Counted from the first letter of the stretch, positions 7,454 to 15,930 are shown. The stretch is DNA of 17,120 nucleotides from an uncultured Clostridia bacterium (GCA_946415665.1 CAMKTI010000025.1:1-17120), one strand, 5' to 3'. Translations and numbers: made by a program. The notes: generated from the letters alone by a model not told the origin.

Positions 7454-7609
7454 TTATGTCTCCTTGATTTACATTTTTGATTTACAACAAAAAAACTGAA
7501 ACGTGATCATAATTTAATTCATGTTTAAAGTATTTTTAATGGTTTTGTTATTATTTTTACATATTTACAAGTTAAAATAAAGACTATAGAAAAAATGGTG
7601 GGGAGAAAA

Positions 7610-8605
7610 ATGAATAAGCTTAAAAAATTAATTTTATGTATTTTGATTTTGATTTTCAGTTTACAAATAAAAGTTTTTGCCGAAAACAATTCAAATTATA
7701 CATTTGATTTTGTTGAGTCAAAACAAATTGATTTAAAGGAAAAAAACGTTGAAATAAAAGGACAGATACCTGTTATAAACAAGTTTAAGAATAACATATT
7801 TGAAAAACAAGTTAATCAGAAAATAAATAATCTGGTAAAACAAAGATTAGATTTTTTTGCTTTAGAAAAAATACAAAATGTAAGTGCTTCGTATAAAATA
7901 AAAGCCAATAAAAATATTATTTCTATCTTGCTTTATTTTTCTTTGCCAGAGAAAATTAATTATCTCGAGACAATAAATTTTAATATACAAACGTGTAATT
8001 TTTTGTCGATAAAAAATATTTTGGGTGCGAATGCAATCGATATAATAAACAAAATTATTAAAGATAATACGATTAAATCGCCGGAAAAATATAATATAAA
8101 CTTTTTGGGGATAAACAATGAGTATGAAAATTTTTATGTAAATGGAGATGAGGTTAACATTTTTTTTAATCCTTATGAATTGGCACCGGGAATAAAAAAT
8201 ATTGAGACGTTTCAAATTAAAATTTCCGATATAAAAAATAAATTTGTGAGCAAAAAAAATTATTATCTTGTAAAACCATATGATGTAAAAATGATTGGCA
8301 TACGAGAAATTTGTGAAGCATTTGATTTCAAAATAAGTTTTAATCAGACAAATAATTTTGTTCAAGTTTTAGATGATAATTTATCCGTTTTAGCTTTTAT
8401 TAATAAAAATTTTTATATAAAAAATAAAGAAATGCCCAAAACTCTGGAAAACCAGGTCATAATAAAAAATGATAGGTCTTATGCGCCGATTTCATTTTTC
8501 CAAAAATATTTAGGGTTATTTTATTCGATTGATGAAAACGGAAATATTACTTTTTCGAAATATAATCCTGTAGAGAAAAATAGATTTAAAAATAAGTTTT
8601 TTTAA
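7610..8605 (+). CDS. Secreted DUF4163/DUF3298 protein with copper-amine-oxidase-like stalk domain
   Basis: ATG 7610 is chosen over the in-frame ATG at 7595 because GGGGAG lies between them at correct spacing for 7610, giving 331 residues. MNKLKKLILCILILIFSLQI then KVFA is a typical signal peptide, cut near residue 24. Residues 28-215 follow the DUF4163/DUF3298 pattern (as in RsiV and PdaC N-terminal regions), with FNINTCNFLS-like and FNPYELAPGI segments. Residues 220-325 contain a stalk-type repeat domain, including NDRSYAPISFFQKYLG. Proteins of this build are exported cell-envelope factors common in Clostridia. No catalytic domain follows, so it may be a non-enzymatic wall or peptidoglycan-binding protein. 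It diverges from recU, and its 3' end is duplicated downstream. Confidence 0.8.
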   Translation: MNKLKKLILCILILIFSLQIKVFAENNSNYTFDFVESKQIDLKEKNVEIKGQIPVINKFKNNIFEKQVNQKINNLVKQRLDFFALEKIQNVSASYKIKANKNIISILLYFSLPEKINYLETINFNIQTCNFLSIKNILGANAIDIINKIIKDNTIKSPEKYNINFLGINNEYENFYVNGDEVNIFFNPYELAPGIKNIETFQIKISDIKNKFVSKKNYYLVKPYDVKMIGIREICEAFDFKISFNQTNNFVQVLDDNLSVLAFINKNFYIKNKEMPKTLENQVIIKNDRSYAPISFFQKYLGLFYSIDENGNITFSKYNPVEKNRFKNKFF

Positions 8606-8670
8606 ACAGAAAAAAAGACAACGCAATAACCTACATCATCGACTAATACTCAAAACAAAACATAAATAAA

Positions 8671-8748
8671 TTATTTTTGGCTTAATAAGTCATCTGACTG
8701 ATCATTTTCTTGTTTTGGTATTTCATCAGGCAAGACCATACGGAGATG
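8671..8748 (-). pseudogene. 3' remnant of a third member of the paralogue family
   Basis: The minus strand encodes about 25 codons, HLRMVLPDEIPKQENDQ then SDDLLSQK and a stop. The end SDDLLSQK is nearly that of the gene at 9044-10645 (PDDLLSQK), while HLR..LPDE.PKQE matches the end of the gene at 10797-12275. It is therefore neither a simple copy of one nor the other, but the tail of a lost or recombined third copy. Everything upstream is gone, replaced by the duplicated stalk gene end. Confidence 0.85.
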
Positions 8749-8978
8749 ATAATTTATCCGTTTTAGCTTTTGTTGACAAAAATTTTTATATAAAAAATAA
8801 AGAAATGCTCAAAACTCTGGAAAACCAGGTCATAATAAAAAATGATAGGTCTTATGCGCCGATTTCATTTTTCCAAAAATATTTAGGGTTATTTTATTCG
8901 ATTGATGAAAACGGAAATATTACTTTTTCGAAATATAATCCTGTAGAGAAAAATAGATTTAAAAATAAGTTTTTTTAA
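8744..8978 (+). pseudogene. Duplicated 3' fragment of the stalk-domain gene
   Basis: Seventy-seven codons repeat the C-terminus of the protein ending at 8605 with three substitutions (I to V, N to D, P to L). An ATG at 8715 happens to open this frame through the antisense of the neighbouring remnant, but it has no ribosome-binding site or signal peptide, so a functional product is unlikely. Confidence 0.85.
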
Positions 8979-8982
8979 ACAG

Positions 8983-9013
8983 AAAAAAAGACAACGCAAT
9001 AACTTACGTTGTC
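8983..9013 (-). terminator. Intrinsic terminator of the first paralogue gene
   Basis: GACAACG (8990-8996) pairs perfectly with CGTTGTC (9007-9013) over a 10-base loop. In the minus-strand direction the stem is followed by TTTTTTTCTG, so it terminates the gene ending at 9044. The equivalent in the upstream duplicate (8617-8640) has lost the pairing. Confidence 0.8.
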
Positions 9014-9043
9014 GATTAATACTCAAAACAAAACATAAATAAA

Positions 9044-10645
9044 TTATTTTTGGCTTAATAAGTCATCTGGCTGATTGTTTTCTGATTTTGGTTTTTCAGA
9101 CAAAGTCATGCGTAAATTTGTAAGAGCTTGAAATATATTTGTTTGATCATATCTCAAAAATTGAATTTCAGTCCTCGAACAATTACGCTGTTTTGCGAAA
9201 TCTGCCGAAGTTAAGTCTGACGGTACTTGATTTATTTGAGTTTCTCTTAAAAAATTAACAAACTTTCTAAGTTGCGCGCTCTTGTCAATTTTTAGCCGTC
9301 CGTTAAATAATATTCCATCCCACAATGCAATAAAATGTGTAAAAAAATTAATCATAAACTCACAAAAACAATCCCAACCATTAGGAGAAATATTATCAAG
9401 ATTAAGAATCCAAGAATTGTTAATGTTCCCCAAATCCAAAAAATTGTCGTTGTGAAAGTATCGATCTGCCTTATCGATTAATCCCTGTTCTTCCATAAAC
9501 TCGAATATATCTCCTATATGACCGTTTATATCTTTTAATACTTCATCAGTTAAATTAAAACTTGCTGTGTCTTGCTTTTCAAACATATCTATATAGCGAA
9601 AAATTTCTTGTACATTCTGTCTTACAGATACAGACGGTGGAGTAGTTTCTTCTGCACATTTGGCTATGCACCGACGCAATTTTTCCCATCTCTGAGCATA
9701 AAATTTTCTATTCACAGTTTCAAGTTTTTTATCGAATAAATCCACTATTTTATATGCAAAACTAAAATACGGTTTAAAAGGCATATTGTAATGAGAATCA
9801 CGATTCAGTTCTGAATCATAATAAAAATTTAATAACTCCTCAGCCGTATTAAATTTTTCTAATGTATTATCTTGCAAAAGCGACAGCAATGAACTTTCAA
9901 TTTCAATAGGACATCTTGAACGATATTGTTCCTTATAATCATTATCAAATTCAACATATCGTTTTTCGAAACATAACTTCAACTTTTCTTTTTTATTAGT
10001 CAAAGAATAAACAAAATCATCTGCCTCAATCAGTTCAGTTATGCTACAAGTAAGATAATTAAAATCACCATCAACCTCTTCCGGTTTTTCTATATTCTTT
10101 TGTTTTTGAAAATACGTTTCAAATGACGGTAACAGATAAATTGTATTTTTTATAGCTTCATCATCAAAATTTAATTTTCCCTTCATTTTTTGTATTACAT
10201 CACCATTGAACCCAAAAACTCCCGCATTAAATAACTCTATTTTAATAAGACGCAAAAGATCTTTCCAAGCTTTTATTTGTGTTGGTTCATTGTCTTCCCT
10301 AAAAAATATCGGTTTTTGATTTTTATCTTCTATTGAAAGTGCTTTATAATAATCAAATCTTACCACTTTAGACAAACACAAATCTTTAACCAAATCAATC
10401 TCTTCATCACTGGGTCCGGGATTTTGAGCATTATAATTTTTTTCATCAAAACTAAACACTTTTTTTAGCGTTTCAATTTTACTTTTTAAAGGTTCTTGTT
10501 CTTTCAAGCGCTCATAATCTGATTTGAATTCCTTGAATTTTTTATAGTAATTACCGGATTTTTCGTGAAGTTTACGCCATTCATCATATCTTTGCTCATT
10601 GTCTATCAAATCAGCAATTTTTATTTTCTTTTTTTTGTTTTCCAA
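9044..10645 (-). CDS. Paralogue family protein A, 533 aa, function unknown
   Basis: I do not recognise the family. TTG 10645 is the likely start: GGAAGGTGA lies 5 bases before it, whereas the GTG at 10654 sits inside that site. The protein is charged, probably mostly helical, without signal peptide or clear transmembrane helix. It aligns along its length with the next gene upstream, with shared N-terminal KIKIAD, EPLK.KIE.L, a middle EADDFVYSLTNKK/EADDFVDYLTNKE, FNTAEELLNFYYD/FDTAERILLFYYD, and best of all CFCEFMINFFTHFIALWDG then ILFNGRLKIDKSAQLRKFVN (about residues 425-469, counting from the GTG). The C-terminal block is far better conserved than the rest, so it is probably the functional core. 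The tail is polar and variable. It has its own promoter and terminator. Confidence 0.85.
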   Translation of the reverse strand: MENKKKKIKIADLIDNEQRYDEWRKLHEKSGNYYKKFKEFKSDYERLKEQEPLKSKIETLKKVFSFDEKNYNAQNPGPSDEEIDLVKDLCLSKVVRFDYYKALSIEDKNQKPIFFREDNEPTQIKAWKDLLRLIKIELFNAGVFGFNGDVIQKMKGKLNFDDEAIKNTIYLLPSFETYFQKQKNIEKPEEVDGDFNYLTCSITELIEADDFVYSLTNKKEKLKLCFEKRYVEFDNDYKEQYRSRCPIEIESSLLSLLQDNTLEKFNTAEELLNFYYDSELNRDSHYNMPFKPYFSFAYKIVDLFDKKLETVNRKFYAQRWEKLRRCIAKCAEETTPPSVSVRQNVQEIFRYIDMFEKQDTASFNLTDEVLKDINGHIGDIFEFMEEQGLIDKADRYFHNDNFLDLGNINNSWILNLDNISPNGWDCFCEFMINFFTHFIALWDGILFNGRLKIDKSAQLRKFVNFLRETQINQVPSDLTSADFAKQRNCSRTEIQFLRYDQTNIFQALTNLRMTLSEKPKSENNQPDDLLSQK

Positions 10646-10686
10646 AACAATCACCTTCCATTAAAAATAAATATCAAACTATTTTA

Positions 10687-10715
10687 ATTATATCACATCA
10701 AATTACAACAATCAA
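10687..10715 (-). promoter_or_regulatory. Promoter of paralogue A
   Basis: Minus strand TTGATT (10715-10710), 17-base spacer, consensus TATAAT (10692-10687). The spacer and flanks match those of the paralogue B promoter closely, including GTAATTTG and TGTGATAT. The predicted 5' leader is about 35 bases. Confidence 0.75.
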
Positions 10716-10743
10716 AATTTTTTTATCAAGATTTTTTTATCAT

Positions 10744-10779
10744 CAAAAAAAATAAAAATGTATATACACAATACACATT
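10744..10779 (-). terminator. Intrinsic terminator of paralogue B
   Basis: On the minus strand AATGTGTA (10779-10772) pairs with TATACATT (10764-10757) with one G-U wobble over a 7-base loop, followed by TTTATTTTTTTTG. It lies between the stop of paralogue B and the promoter of paralogue A, so the two genes are transcribed separately. Confidence 0.65.
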
Positions 10780-10796
10780 ATTTAATTCAAAACGTA

Positions 10797-12275
10797 TTAT
10801 TCCAACAATAAATTATTTTGATTACCTTCTTGTTTTGGAACTTCATCAGGCAAAATCTCACGGAGATGCCGAAAAGCTTTAAACAAATTTGTTTCTTCAT
10901 AACAATATTTTGTGGGACAACCCTCACTAATCTCAGCTTCTTCTTGATTTTCTGATATGTCCTGAAACAAATCCTCCTTATTGAAAAAATTAACAAGCTT
11001 CCTAAGTTGTGCACTCTTTTCAATTCTTAACGGGCCATCAAATAATATTCCATCCCATAACGCAATAAAATACGTAAAAAACATAATACAAAACTCACAA
11101 AAACAATTCCAATTATTAACAGAAAGATTTAATTGTCCTACTTGCTTATTGTCATATCGACCATTTTCAAAATCTAAAAAACATTTACCCAAATGATGTT
11201 TATTCATAAAATAAAGTATGTTATTTACATCTTTTTTTATATTTTCTAATTCTTCATTGGTTAAGTTAAATTGTGATGTATTTTGCGTTTCAAACATAGT
11301 TACATAATTAAACATTCTTTTTACCGACGGAACAATATTATCATTTTTATTCAAAATACCTTTCGTACATTTTATTGCACAGTCGCAAAGCCGTTTAAAT
11401 TCATTTATATTGTTGTTATTGTTTGCACCCGAAAGTTTTTTGTCGTACAGCTTTAATATTCTATATGCAAACCCAAAACCTGGATAAAATTGGCTAGTTG
11501 CGAGCTTTAATTTATCATAATAAAAAAGTAGTATTCGTTCAGCTGTATCAAATTTACTCAGTGTATTATTTTCTAAATATTTAAATAAAATATTTTCAAT
11601 TCTAACGGGGTACAAATTAAAAATTAACTGAGAGTCCACGTAAATATTATTTTTTAAAATGAATTTCAGCTCCGATTCTTTATTTGTTAAATAATCAACA
11701 AAATCTTCCGCTTCCAATACTTTTTTTAAATTGTATTTATCATATTCTGATGATCCCAAATTTATCTCTTTTAAATCTGGTTTTACAATGTTAAATTGCT
11801 TTTGAAATTCAGTTTTAAACAATGGCAAAGGCAAATTTATAATTATATTTTTAATTTCGTCGTCTGTCAAAGTTTTATCTTCTTTCATAGTTTTTTTTCG
11901 AATCAAATTATCTTTTTGTAGTTGATACCATATACTGTTCACAATTTTATCGAATGTCTTGTTATCTTGGTTTTGATTAGATTTATTTGTGTAAAGCGCT
12001 GTTGGAAAATTAACCAAAGCAATATTTTGACACAATTCTTTTGCTAAATTAATTTCCTCATCTCCTGGTCGATAATATCCAATACCATAATTCCTTGTAA
12101 CAAAAAAATTTCTTAGCTGCTCAATTTTATTTTTTAAAGGTTCTTTATCTTTATTTTCATTATAAAGTTTTTCTTTATTTGTATCAAATTTTTCATTATA
12201 TTCCTTGAGCAAAAGATGATTTTTTATCCCTTTATTGCGATTTACAATATCCGCAATTTTTATTTTGTTTTCCAA
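10797..12275 (-). CDS. Paralogue family protein B, 492 aa, function unknown
   Basis: This is the sister of the gene at 9044-10645, and I do not know its function. TTG 12275 is chosen because GGAGAGTGA ends 5 bases upstream; GTG 12284 overlaps that site. The conserved block reads CFCEFCIMFFTYFIALWDG then ILFDGPLRIEKSAQLRKLVN (about residues 390-434, counting from the GTG). Other shared points are KIKIADI at the start, EPLKNKIEQLR, EADDFVDYLTNKE and FDTAERILLFYYD. The centre is asparagine-rich and variable. The C-terminal tail ILPDEVPKQE matches the third-copy remnant at 8671-8748. Divergence is high over most of the length while promoter and start context stay the same, which suggests rapid or diversifying evolution of the coding part. 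Confidence 0.85.
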   Translation of the reverse strand: MENKIKIADIVNRNKGIKNHLLLKEYNEKFDTNKEKLYNENKDKEPLKNKIEQLRNFFVTRNYGIGYYRPGDEEINLAKELCQNIALVNFPTALYTNKSNQNQDNKTFDKIVNSIWYQLQKDNLIRKKTMKEDKTLTDDEIKNIIINLPLPLFKTEFQKQFNIVKPDLKEINLGSSEYDKYNLKKVLEAEDFVDYLTNKESELKFILKNNIYVDSQLIFNLYPVRIENILFKYLENNTLSKFDTAERILLFYYDKLKLATSQFYPGFGFAYRILKLYDKKLSGANNNNNINEFKRLCDCAIKCTKGILNKNDNIVPSVKRMFNYVTMFETQNTSQFNLTNEELENIKKDVNNILYFMNKHHLGKCFLDFENGRYDNKQVGQLNLSVNNWNCFCEFCIMFFTYFIALWDGILFDGPLRIEKSAQLRKLVNFFNKEDLFQDISENQEEAEISEGCPTKYCYEETNLFKAFRHLREILPDEVPKQEGNQNNLLLE

Positions 12276-12316
12276 AACAATCACTCTCCATTAGAAATAA
12301 ATATAAAACTACTTTA

Positions 12317-12345
12317 GTAATATCACACCAAATTACAATAATCAA
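12317..12345 (-). promoter_or_regulatory. Promoter of paralogue B
   Basis: Minus strand TTGATT (12345-12340), 17-base spacer, TATTAC (12322-12317). It is the same arrangement and nearly the same spacer as the paralogue A promoter, but the -10 box is further from consensus, so weaker expression than A is expected. Confidence 0.65.
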
Positions 12346-12546
12346 GATTTTTTTGTCATAAAAACAAAAATAAAAATATACCTACATATTTTTTTATCAC
12401 AATTTTAAAAATCACAACTAAACATCAGAAATAAACAGACACATTTAATTTCAAAATCGATACTCAGATTAAAATCAAAAATCACGTCCATAATAAAAAC
12501 TGTGTATTAATAATTAAACATGTTTTTTATGGAGTGATTTTTTTTT

Positions 12547-13533
12547 ATGTTTCACAATAGCCTTATTTTCAAAAAACTTTTTTTTGGCTCACAAATATTA
12601 TTTTTAATGAGTTTGGGGTTAGCTTTAAAAAAAATTATTTATTTTTATAAATTAGCACTTGTAAGAAATAAAAAAAAAACGGATCTGTTCCGCCTTTTTA
12701 ATTTTTCCTATGAAAAAAGATTATTAAAAGATATATCTACGCAAAAAAAAATTTCTGCCAATCAAATTCAACAAAAAAAAATAAACATGACTTATCAAGA
12801 CATATTTATTTCTTCTTTTGACAAATTAAAATTACATGCCACATTAATTACACAAAAAAATAATTTATATAAAAACAACTGGGTAATAATAATTCATGGC
12901 TATAACGGATTTGGATTACAAATGCTTCATATCGCAAAAGAATTTTATAAACTAAACTTTAATATTATTTTACCTGATTGTCGCGGACATGGAAAAAGCG
13001 ACGGAGATTATATTGGCATGGGTTGGCACGATAGACTCGATATTCTCGAATGGATAAAATTTATAATAAAAAAAAATCCGCAAGCAAAAATTATTTTATA
13101 CGGATTATCAATGGGTGGCGCCGCCGTTTTAATGACATCCGGAGAAAATTTGCCTGCGAATATAAAATGCATAATCGAAGACTGTGCTTATACCTCTGTT
13201 CTCGACGAATTTTTTTATCACTATAATAAAATTTTTAATCTGCCAAAATTTTTATTAAACCTAACCGATATAATCTGCCAAACAAAATCTGGCTATAAAC
13301 TTTCTGAAGCGTCGGCAATAAACCAATTAAAAAAATGCAAGACGCCTGTTTTATTTATTCATGGCGCACAAGATCGATTTGTTCCAACAAAAATGGTCTA
13401 TAAACTTTATAAAAGTGCAACCTGTCCAAAAGATATTTTAATAATTCCTAAAGCCGGTCACGGCCTTTCATATCAAATCAACGCAAAAAAATATTTCCAG
13501 AAAATACAATCTTTCATCAAAAAATATTTTTAA
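12547..13533 (+). CDS. Membrane-anchored alpha/beta hydrolase (YqkD-like)
   Basis: The 328-residue protein has a hydrophobic N-terminal segment (about residues 11-34) that should anchor it in the membrane, then an alpha/beta hydrolase fold. The oxyanion region HGYNGFG is at 117-123, and PDCRGHGKSDG is at 143-153. The nucleophile elbow GLSMGG puts the serine at 188, the acid is Asp276 in HGAQDRFVP and the base is His305 in KAGHG. The catalytic triad is complete, so it is probably an active serine esterase, lipase or peptidase; the substrate is not predictable. GGAGTGA lies 9 bases before the ATG. Its stop overlaps that of glgB on the other strand by four bases. It diverges from paralogue B. 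Confidence 0.88.
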   Translation: MFHNSLIFKKLFFGSQILFLMSLGLALKKIIYFYKLALVRNKKKTDLFRLFNFSYEKRLLKDISTQKKISANQIQQKKINMTYQDIFISSFDKLKLHATLITQKNNLYKNNWVIIIHGYNGFGLQMLHIAKEFYKLNFNIILPDCRGHGKSDGDYIGMGWHDRLDILEWIKFIIKKNPQAKIILYGLSMGGAAVLMTSGENLPANIKCIIEDCAYTSVLDEFFYHYNKIFNLPKFLLNLTDIICQTKSGYKLSEASAINQLKKCKTPVLFIHGAQDRFVPTKMVYKLYKSATCPKDILIIPKAGHGLSYQINAKKYFQKIQSFIKKYF

Positions 13534-15737
13534 TTTATTTTTAGCGCACAAAATCCTAGCGGCGGAACTTTTAATTTAATACTATTTTCTCGCCAGTTAT
13601 AATCTATTTTTTCGCTCTTAATTAAATTTTTATTTACAACTCCCGAGCCATTATATTTTTTTTCATCGCTATTAAAAATTTCTTTATAAACTCCATCAAA
13701 CGGCACACCAATTCTATGCTCAAATAAAGCAACGGGGGTAAAATTACACACAAAAATAATTATATCTTTTAAATTTTTTCCCTTACGCATAAAAACTAAA
13801 ACGCTTTGCTCAGAATTATCACAATCAATCCATTCAAAGCCTTTATAACTAAAATCATCCCAATATAAAATTTCGTGCTCTAAATAAAATTTATTTAAAT
13901 CTCGCATATAATCTCTAAATTTTTTATGCGTATCAAAATCTAATAAATGCCAATCAAGACTTTTATCTTCTCGCCATTCATCAAATTGCGCAAATTCATT
14001 TCCCATAAAAGATAATTTTTTTCCTGGATGTCCAATCATAAATCCAAACGCTAATCTTAAATTCGCAAATTTTTGCCATAAATCACCTGGCATTTTATTT
14101 ATCAAACTATTTTTCCCGTGCACAACTTCATCATGTGATAAAACCAAAATAAAATTCTCACTAAAAGCATAAATCATACTAAAAGTTAAATCATTATGAT
14201 GCCATTTTCTATAAATACAATCTTTTTGCATATATCTTAAAAAATCATTCATCCAACCCATATTCCATTTAAAATTAAATCCAAGCCCATTATTTTCAAC
14301 CGGTCGCGAAACATTTCCAAACGCTGTTGATTCTTCAGCAATCATTAAAATATCTTTATGCCTTTTAAAAATAATCGAATTCATATGCTTCATAAATTCA
14401 ATTGCTTCAAGATTTTCTATTCCACCAAATTTATTTGCAACCCATTCACCATTTTCTTTACTATAATTTAAATACAACATCGAAGCTACTCCATCAACTC
14501 TTAATCCATCAACATGAAATTTTTCTATCCAAAACAAAGCATTCGCGATTAAAAAATTTTTTACTTCATTGCGGCCATAATTAAAAATTAAAGTCCCCCA
14601 ATCAGGATGTTCTCCTTGTCTTGGATCAGCGTGTTCATATAAATAGCTTCCATCGAATTTTTTTAAACCGTGCTCGTCTTTTGGAAAATGTGCTGGAACC
14701 CAATCCAATATCACACCAATATTATTTTCATGACATTTATCTATTAAATACATAAAATCTTCTGGCGTTCCAAATCTGCTTGTTGGCGCATAATATCCTG
14801 TAACTTGATATCCCCACGATTTATCTAAAGGATGTTCGCAAATTGGCATTAATTCTATATGCGTATAATTCATTTCTTTTACATAATTAATTATTTGCTC
14901 GGCAAACTCTTTATAGCTTAAAAATCTATTTTCTTCTTCAACAATTCTTCGCCATGATCCAAGATGAACTTCATAAATATTTATTGCTTGATTTAATTTT
15001 TTTTCATCAAATTTTTTTTCTCTCTCAGCTAAATATTTTTTGTCATGCCATTTATATTTATTTATATCAAAAACAATTGACGCTGTTTTTGGTCTTAACT
15101 CACAAAAATTTCCGTACGGATCCGCTTTTTTTAAAATAAAATTCTCCTGCGTTTTAATTTCAAATTTATATAGCTCAAAATTTTTTAACTCCGGAATAAA
15201 TAATTCCCAAATTCCAGAATTTCCTCGCTCACGCATTTGATTTACGCGCCCGTCCCAATTATTAAAATTTCCGATTACACTCACACGTTTTGCATTTGGC
15301 GCCCAAACAGCAAAATTTACACCCGAAATATTTTTTAATTTCATAAGATGCGCGCCGAGTTTATCAAAAATTTCATAATGCGTACCTTGTCCAAATAAAT
15401 ACAAATCAAAATCTGAAAGCACAGGCTCAAAATTATAAGCGTCAAAAATTTCATGCTTATTATTTTCGTAGTCAATAATTTCATATTTGTAGTCGAAAGT
15501 TTTTTGCGTGTTAAAAATAATTTCAAAAACGCCAGCGTCATTTATTTTGTCCATCTCAAATTTTTTTTTGGTATCCAAATTTTTTATAAACATTTTTTTT
15601 GCCTGAGGAAAAAAAGCTCTGACAAAAATTTTATTTTTTATCACGTGCATACCTAAAAATGTGTGTGGATCCGCATGCTCAGAATCAATTATTTTTTTTA
15701 AATCCCAATCAATTCCTTTTAAATCTTTTTTAAGCAA
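13530..15737 (-). CDS. glgB: 1,4-alpha-glucan branching enzyme GlgB
   Basis: GlgB cuts alpha-1,4 chains and rejoins them by alpha-1,6 bonds in glycogen synthesis. Numbering from the GTG at 15746 (738 residues, full length for the family), an N-terminal region with LGMH near residue 31 is followed by a CBM48 module with FAVWAPNAKRVSVIGNFNNW (146-165), then the GH13 barrel. Signature motifs are all present: WGYQVTGYYAPTSRFG, DWVPAHFP (348-355), GLRVDGVASMLYLNYS with nucleophile Asp418, MIAEEST with acid Glu471, and LSHDEVVHGK with His538-Asp539. TTG 15737 is preferred as start, because GAGGTG lies 6 bases upstream and contains the GTG. No other glg gene is in the window, so here it stands alone. 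Confidence 0.96.
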   Translation of the reverse strand: MLKKDLKGIDWDLKKIIDSEHADPHTFLGMHVIKNKIFVRAFFPQAKKMFIKNLDTKKKFEMDKINDAGVFEIIFNTQKTFDYKYEIIDYENNKHEIFDAYNFEPVLSDFDLYLFGQGTHYEIFDKLGAHLMKLKNISGVNFAVWAPNAKRVSVIGNFNNWDGRVNQMRERGNSGIWELFIPELKNFELYKFEIKTQENFILKKADPYGNFCELRPKTASIVFDINKYKWHDKKYLAEREKKFDEKKLNQAINIYEVHLGSWRRIVEEENRFLSYKEFAEQIINYVKEMNYTHIELMPICEHPLDKSWGYQVTGYYAPTSRFGTPEDFMYLIDKCHENNIGVILDWVPAHFPKDEHGLKKFDGSYLYEHADPRQGEHPDWGTLIFNYGRNEVKNFLIANALFWIEKFHVDGLRVDGVASMLYLNYSKENGEWVANKFGGIENLEAIEFMKHMNSIIFKRHKDILMIAEESTAFGNVSRPVENNGLGFNFKWNMGWMNDFLRYMQKDCIYRKWHHNDLTFSMIYAFSENFILVLSHDEVVHGKNSLINKMPGDLWQKFANLRLAFGFMIGHPGKKLSFMGNEFAQFDEWREDKSLDWHLLDFDTHKKFRDYMRDLNKFYLEHEILYWDDFSYKGFEWIDCDNSEQSVLVFMRKGKNLKDIIIFVCNFTPVALFEHRIGVPFDGVYKEIFNSDEKKYNGSGVVNKNLIKSEKIDYNWRENSIKLKVPPLGFCALKIN

Positions 15738-15768
15738 ATGAAACACCTCACTATTTTTTTGTAAAGTA

Positions 15769-15777
15769 ATTATAACA
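15769..15777 (-). promoter_or_regulatory. Extended -10 promoter of glgB
   Basis: Minus strand TGTTATAAT (15777-15769) is a consensus -10 box with the TGn extension. No good -35 box is found 16-18 bases upstream, which fits an extended -10 promoter. The leader to the glgB start is about 25 bases. Confidence 0.6.
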
Positions 15778-15869
15778 AAGCAAACGTCTTATTTTTTGCC
15801 AAAATAAATTTATTACATACAAAATTTATCTGTGATCAAACCAAAATTTATTTTTGTTTGGAAAAAAAT

Positions 15870-15898
15870 TTGACAGATGGTTTTTGATGAGTTATAAC
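15870..15898 (+). promoter_or_regulatory. Strong promoter of the coiled-coil gene
   Basis: TTGACA (15870-15875), 17-base spacer, TATAAC (15893-15898). It is the closest to consensus on the plus strand of this window and points at the gene starting at 15931. It is divergent from the glgB promoter. Confidence 0.75.
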
Positions 15899-15930
15899 GC
15901 TCACAAAGTTAGTTTGGGGGAATTGTTGTT

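Larger units (their letters stand above)
8371..9113. repeat. Tandem duplication of a 373-bp segment spanning two convergent gene ends
   Basis: The segment from AGATGATAAT at 8371 recurs at 8744 and matches through the stalk-gene end, its stop, the intergenic hairpin and into the 3' end of the minus-strand paralogue. The two copies differ by only four bases over the 235 bp of stalk coding sequence. Five differences cluster in the hairpin and more lie in the paralogue tail. The junction shows the five-base overlap AGATG shared by both parents, which suggests a microhomology-mediated event. Confidence 0.92.

Noticed and set aside
7862..8365. Minus-strand frame of 167 codons
   Set aside because: It is antisense to the secreted stalk-domain protein, whose signal peptide, ribosome-binding site and domain order are clear.
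8715..8978. Apparent 87-codon gene with an ATG start
   Set aside because: The ATG lies in the antisense of a paralogue remnant and the rest is a duplicated gene end, with no ribosome-binding site.
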